Shown piece after piece: positions 62,207-64,000 of a stretch of 64,000 nucleotides of DNA. The stretch is taken from the NCBI GenBank assembly GCA_023412665.1, contig JAEZCA010000051.1:62001-126000 (forward strand), read 5' to 3'. The first letter of the stretch is position 1, and the number at the start of each line of letters is the position of its first letter. This DNA is from Bacillota bacterium. Its GTDB lineage: Bacteria > Bacillota > Clostridia > Acetivibrionales > DTU013. A model generated the notes under the pieces. The model was given only the letters and a program-made list of their open reading frames with translations, was not told the origin of the DNA and did not search any database. Made by a program: the position numbers and the translations under genes.

Positions 62207-62281
62207 TGGTGGAGCTGATGGGATTTGAACCCACGGCTTTCACAATGCGAATGTGACACTCTCCCTCTGAGTTACAGCCCC
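62207..62281 (-). tRNA. tRNA-Ala (anticodon CGC)
   Basis: The minus strand folds as a tRNA: acceptor GGGGCTG/CAGCTCC with the G3-U70 pair that identifies Ala tRNAs, D arm ACTC/GAGT, anticodon stem TCACA/TGTGA with loop TTCGCAT (anticodon CGC, codon GCG), T arm GTGGG/CCCAT, discriminator A and encoded CCA. A promoter and terminator flank it. The D loop (AGAGGGA) is short. Confidence 0.88.
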
Positions 62282-62306
62282 GTTTGTTTATCATCAGAAC
62301 AACACC

Positions 62307-62335
62307 AATATACACCATTCAAAAAAATAGTTCAA
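62307..62335 (-). promoter_or_regulatory. Promoter of tRNA-Ala
   Basis: TTGAAC (62330-62335) and TATATT (62307-62312) on the minus strand with a 17-base spacer, about 26 bases before the tRNA 5' end. Confidence 0.65.
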
Positions 62336-62401
62336 TGGTATTAAATAATATTGTTGGCGCAACATTGTCTCCTTTTTTTATCTTAGTTTTACAATTCTGT
62401 A

Positions 62402-62430
62402 TTGACAAGATATTAAAGGTGATATATTAT
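62402..62430 (+). promoter_or_regulatory. Promoter of the membrane protein/XRE operon
   Basis: Perfect TTGACA (62402-62407) and TATTAT (62425-62430) with a 17-base spacer, 100 bases before the first gene. A second TATAAT (62490-62495) lies nearer the start, with a weak -35. Confidence 0.7.
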
Positions 62431-62444
62431 ATGTGTAACCTTTA

Positions 62445-62482
62445 TTACTCATTTTGTACAACTAGCGTTACTTTATGAGTAA
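62445..62482. promoter_or_regulatory. Inverted repeat, possible XRE operator
   Basis: TTACTCAT (62445-62452) and ATGAGTAA (62475-62482) form an 8-bp inverted repeat separated by 22 bases, between the two possible promoter elements of the operon that encodes an XRE regulator. Autoregulation is an inference. Confidence 0.45.
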
Positions 62483-62530
62483 ATTAAGTTATAATGAGGC
62501 GATAGATGTCTAAAAAAGGAGATGTGTAGA

Positions 62531-62974
62531 ATGGAAAAAAAAGTAGTAGGCCGCACAGTCGCTTATCTGGTTTCGAGAGATGTGCTATTGTTTATTTTGG
62601 TTTTTTCTCACACTGTTATCAGCACCAATCTACTTTCTGATGTTCATCCTGTTATACCGGCAGCATTGGGGATATGCGCAGTATTATGGGTCCTGTTTTT
62701 AACAAGGCTGATGAGACTTGTTTTCAAATTGAGAAAGGATGATTACATCAATGCAGCATTTAAGGATGAGTATTTTTCAAATATAAAATTGAAAGCCGGT
62801 TTCAATGCTTATACAAGCATGATAATTACCGGGGTGCTTATAGCTGCCGTATCGCTTATATTTGAAGCTGCTTCATCGGGGATCATGATCCCTGTATATA
62901 TTGCTTGCGAAATCATAATACTGTCCGGTGTTATTGCGGATGATATCACTAAAATGTTGTCTGTGAGAGGTTAA
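62531..62974 (+). CDS. Membrane protein encoded with an XRE regulator
   Basis: A 147-residue protein with four hydrophobic helices (about residues 15-33, 42-62, 97-117, 120-138) and a charged central loop (FKLRKDDYINAAFKDEYFSNIKLKAGFN). ATG 62531 lies nine bases after AAAGGAG; an in-frame ATG at 62522 is too close to that site. The pairing of a small membrane protein with a short XRE regulator is recurrent in Firmicutes, but I cannot name a family. Confidence 0.78.
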   Translation: MEKKVVGRTVAYLVSRDVLLFILVFSHTVISTNLLSDVHPVIPAALGICAVLWVLFLTRLMRLVFKLRKDDYINAAFKDEYFSNIKLKAGFNAYTSMIITGVLIAAVSLIFEAASSGIMIPVYIACEIIILSGVIADDITKMLSVRG

Positions 62975-62978
62975 GCAT

Positions 62979-63194
62979 ATGAATAAAGAAGTATTAAAGA
63001 ATAATTTAAAGGTTTACAGGGCTAAATTCGGCCTGACACAGGAAGAGCTGGCAATAAAGGTAGGTGTGACCAGAAAAACCATCAACACCATTGAAAACGG
63101 AGTTTTTATACCCTCTGCCCTGCTGGCATTGAAAATTGCCAAAGTGTTTAATGAGACAGTAGAGAATATATTTTATATTGAAGGGGGTATTTAA
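62979..63194 (+). CDS. XRE-family transcriptional regulator (YozG-like)
   Basis: A 71-residue protein consisting only of a Cro/CI helix-turn-helix (LKVYRAKFGLTQEELAIKVGVTRKTINTIENG) followed by a short tail (IAKVFNETVENIFYIEGG). This compact type usually acts as repressor of its own operon. It starts 4 bp after the membrane protein gene and ends 2 bp before the hydrolase ATG. Confidence 0.92.
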   Translation: MNKEVLKNNLKVYRAKFGLTQEELAIKVGVTRKTINTIENGVFIPSALLALKIAKVFNETVENIFYIEGGI

Positions 63195-63196
63195 AA

Positions 63197-64000
63197 ATGT
63201 CAGACAGCGAAAAAATGATAAAGCTGCATGATGGCAGAACACTTGGATATTTTGAATTCGGTTCTCCAAACGGCAAGCCGGTTTTCTATTTCCACGGAGG
63301 AGGGGTAGGTTCCGGTATATATGCAAAATCAATCAGTTTACATGCTGCGAGATATAATATCCGTTTGATTTCTCCCGACAGACCGGGGATAGGCATTTCT
63401 GATCCCCAAAATGGCCGGACCCTTTCAGATTGGTCCAAAGATGTAATACAACTGGCTGATGCTCTGGAGCTGCCTACATTTTCAATATTGAGCCAATCCG
63501 CAGGAAGTGCTTATGCATTCGCATGCATGCGAATGTACCCTGGCAGAGTAATTAAGTCTTCTATTGTTTCGGGACTTTATCCGATGCATGATAAATCACT
63601 CAGGAAAGGGCTTCCCCCGGCAAGCCGCTTTATGGCAAACATGCTTGTGAAATCTCCGGATTGGGTCATCAAAAAAATGTTTGCAGGAACAAAGGCGCAG
63701 ATTGACAAGGACCCTGCAGCCGTTCGAATGAAATTGAAGAAAAAGGCTCTGCCGGTAGAAGGGAAGATCTTTGAAGACTCTTCTTTCATGAATGTATACC
63801 TGGAAAGCATAAAACATGCTAATAAACAGGGCACGGAAGCAATTGCAGCTGACTTTCAGATTTGCTTTGCAGACTGGGGGTTCGGGCTTTCAGAAATAAA
63901 AAACAAGGTACATATCTGGCATGGTGAAAAGGATACAAGTTCACCGGTACTTCTGGCAAAGAGGAATGAGCAACTCCTTGCCAACTGCAGTGCAGTATAC
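63197..64000 (+). CDS. Alpha/beta hydrolase (3' end outside window)
   Basis: The first 268 codons of an alpha/beta-fold hydrolase. Visible are the oxyanion loop (PVFYFHGGGVGSG), the DRPGIG strand-turn, the nucleophile elbow LSQSAGSAYAF (S-x-S-x-G, so the first Gly of the usual GxSxG is Ser), and the late segment VHIWHGEKDTSSPV with the probable acid Asp. The catalytic His lies beyond the window. No signal peptide. GGGGG precedes the ATG. The substrate is unknown. Confidence 0.88.
   Translation, partial: MSDSEKMIKLHDGRTLGYFEFGSPNGKPVFYFHGGGVGSGIYAKSISLHAARYNIRLISPDRPGIGISDPQNGRTLSDWSKDVIQLADALELPTFSILSQSAGSAYAFACMRMYPGRVIKSSIVSGLYPMHDKSLRKGLPPASRFMANMLVKSPDWVIKKMFAGTKAQIDKDPAAVRMKLKKKALPVEGKIFEDSSFMNVYLESIKHANKQGTEAIAADFQICFADWGFGLSEIKNKVHIWHGEKDTSSPVLLAKRNEQLLANCSAVY

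Overview
The window reads as chromosome of an anaerobic, endospore-forming, flagellated Clostridia-type Firmicute of moderate GC content. The evidence is the spoIIGA-sigE-sigG cluster joined to ftsA-ftsZ, a Bacillus/Clostridium-order flgB-to-flhA operon with the CheC-like switch protein FliY and SwrD/FlbD, an archaeal-like Tad pilus locus without an outer-membrane secretin, an Agr-type thiolactone peptide system, DegS-DegU, and strong AGGAGG ribosome sites with frequent TTG and GTG starts. The genus cannot be fixed from the sequence alone.

Layout. 1-20774 (minus strand) is one long flagellar operon: flgB flgC fliE fliF fliG fliH fliI fliJ, a MotE/YlxF-like chaperone, fliK flgD, a TIGR02530-type protein, flgE, swrD, fliL fliM fliY cheY fliO fliP fliQ fliR flhB and flhA (cut by the window edge). 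It builds the rod, MS ring, C-ring, export apparatus and hook. 21026-27208 (minus) holds trmFO, topA, dprA and a YifB/ComM-type gene. 27404-35787 (minus) holds nrdR, a YlmC-type PRC-barrel gene, sigG, sigE, spoIIGA, ftsZ, ftsA, the small basic protein gene, ftsQ, and a murA that has lost its 5' third. This is the distal end of a division and cell-wall cluster fused to the spoIIG sporulation genes. At the murA break lies a plus-strand LtaS-type phosphoglycerol transferase gene, followed by an RlmI-type methyltransferase gene. A minus-strand homocysteine methyltransferase gene overlaps the methyltransferase tail to tail.

40449-46555 (minus) is a Tad pilus operon (flp, tadE, cpaB, cpaE, cpaF, tadB, tadC), directly downstream of degS-degU (46771-48589). 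A tRNA-Lys(CUU) gene with promoter and terminator follows. About 1.07 kb further on there is a degenerate copy of its 3' half, and an AraC-GyrI regulator gene sits between the two copies. Then comes an agr module in which agrA-agrC (plus) run tail to tail into agrB-agrD (minus); agrD is a 47-codon gene for a cyclic thiolactone signal precursor. Next are a small unknown gene, murG, a phosphate transport pair (Pit plus its DUF47 partner), and a secondary chaperone operon (zinc-ribbon membrane protein, J-domain protein, DnaK). Beside this operon lies a two-component system, with a 3.6-copy 11-bp direct repeat between them that looks like a response-regulator binding array. The right end holds a 139-bp inverted-repeat element, a tRNA-Ala with anticodon CGC, and a membrane protein/XRE regulator/alpha-beta hydrolase operon cut by the window edge.

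The most notable observations are the broken murA at a probable rearrangement point, the convergent agr module beside a tRNA relic, the 11-bp repeat array linking a two-component system to a chaperone operon, the palindromic element near 62 kb, and a candidate 26-residue peptide gene translationally coupled to flgE.
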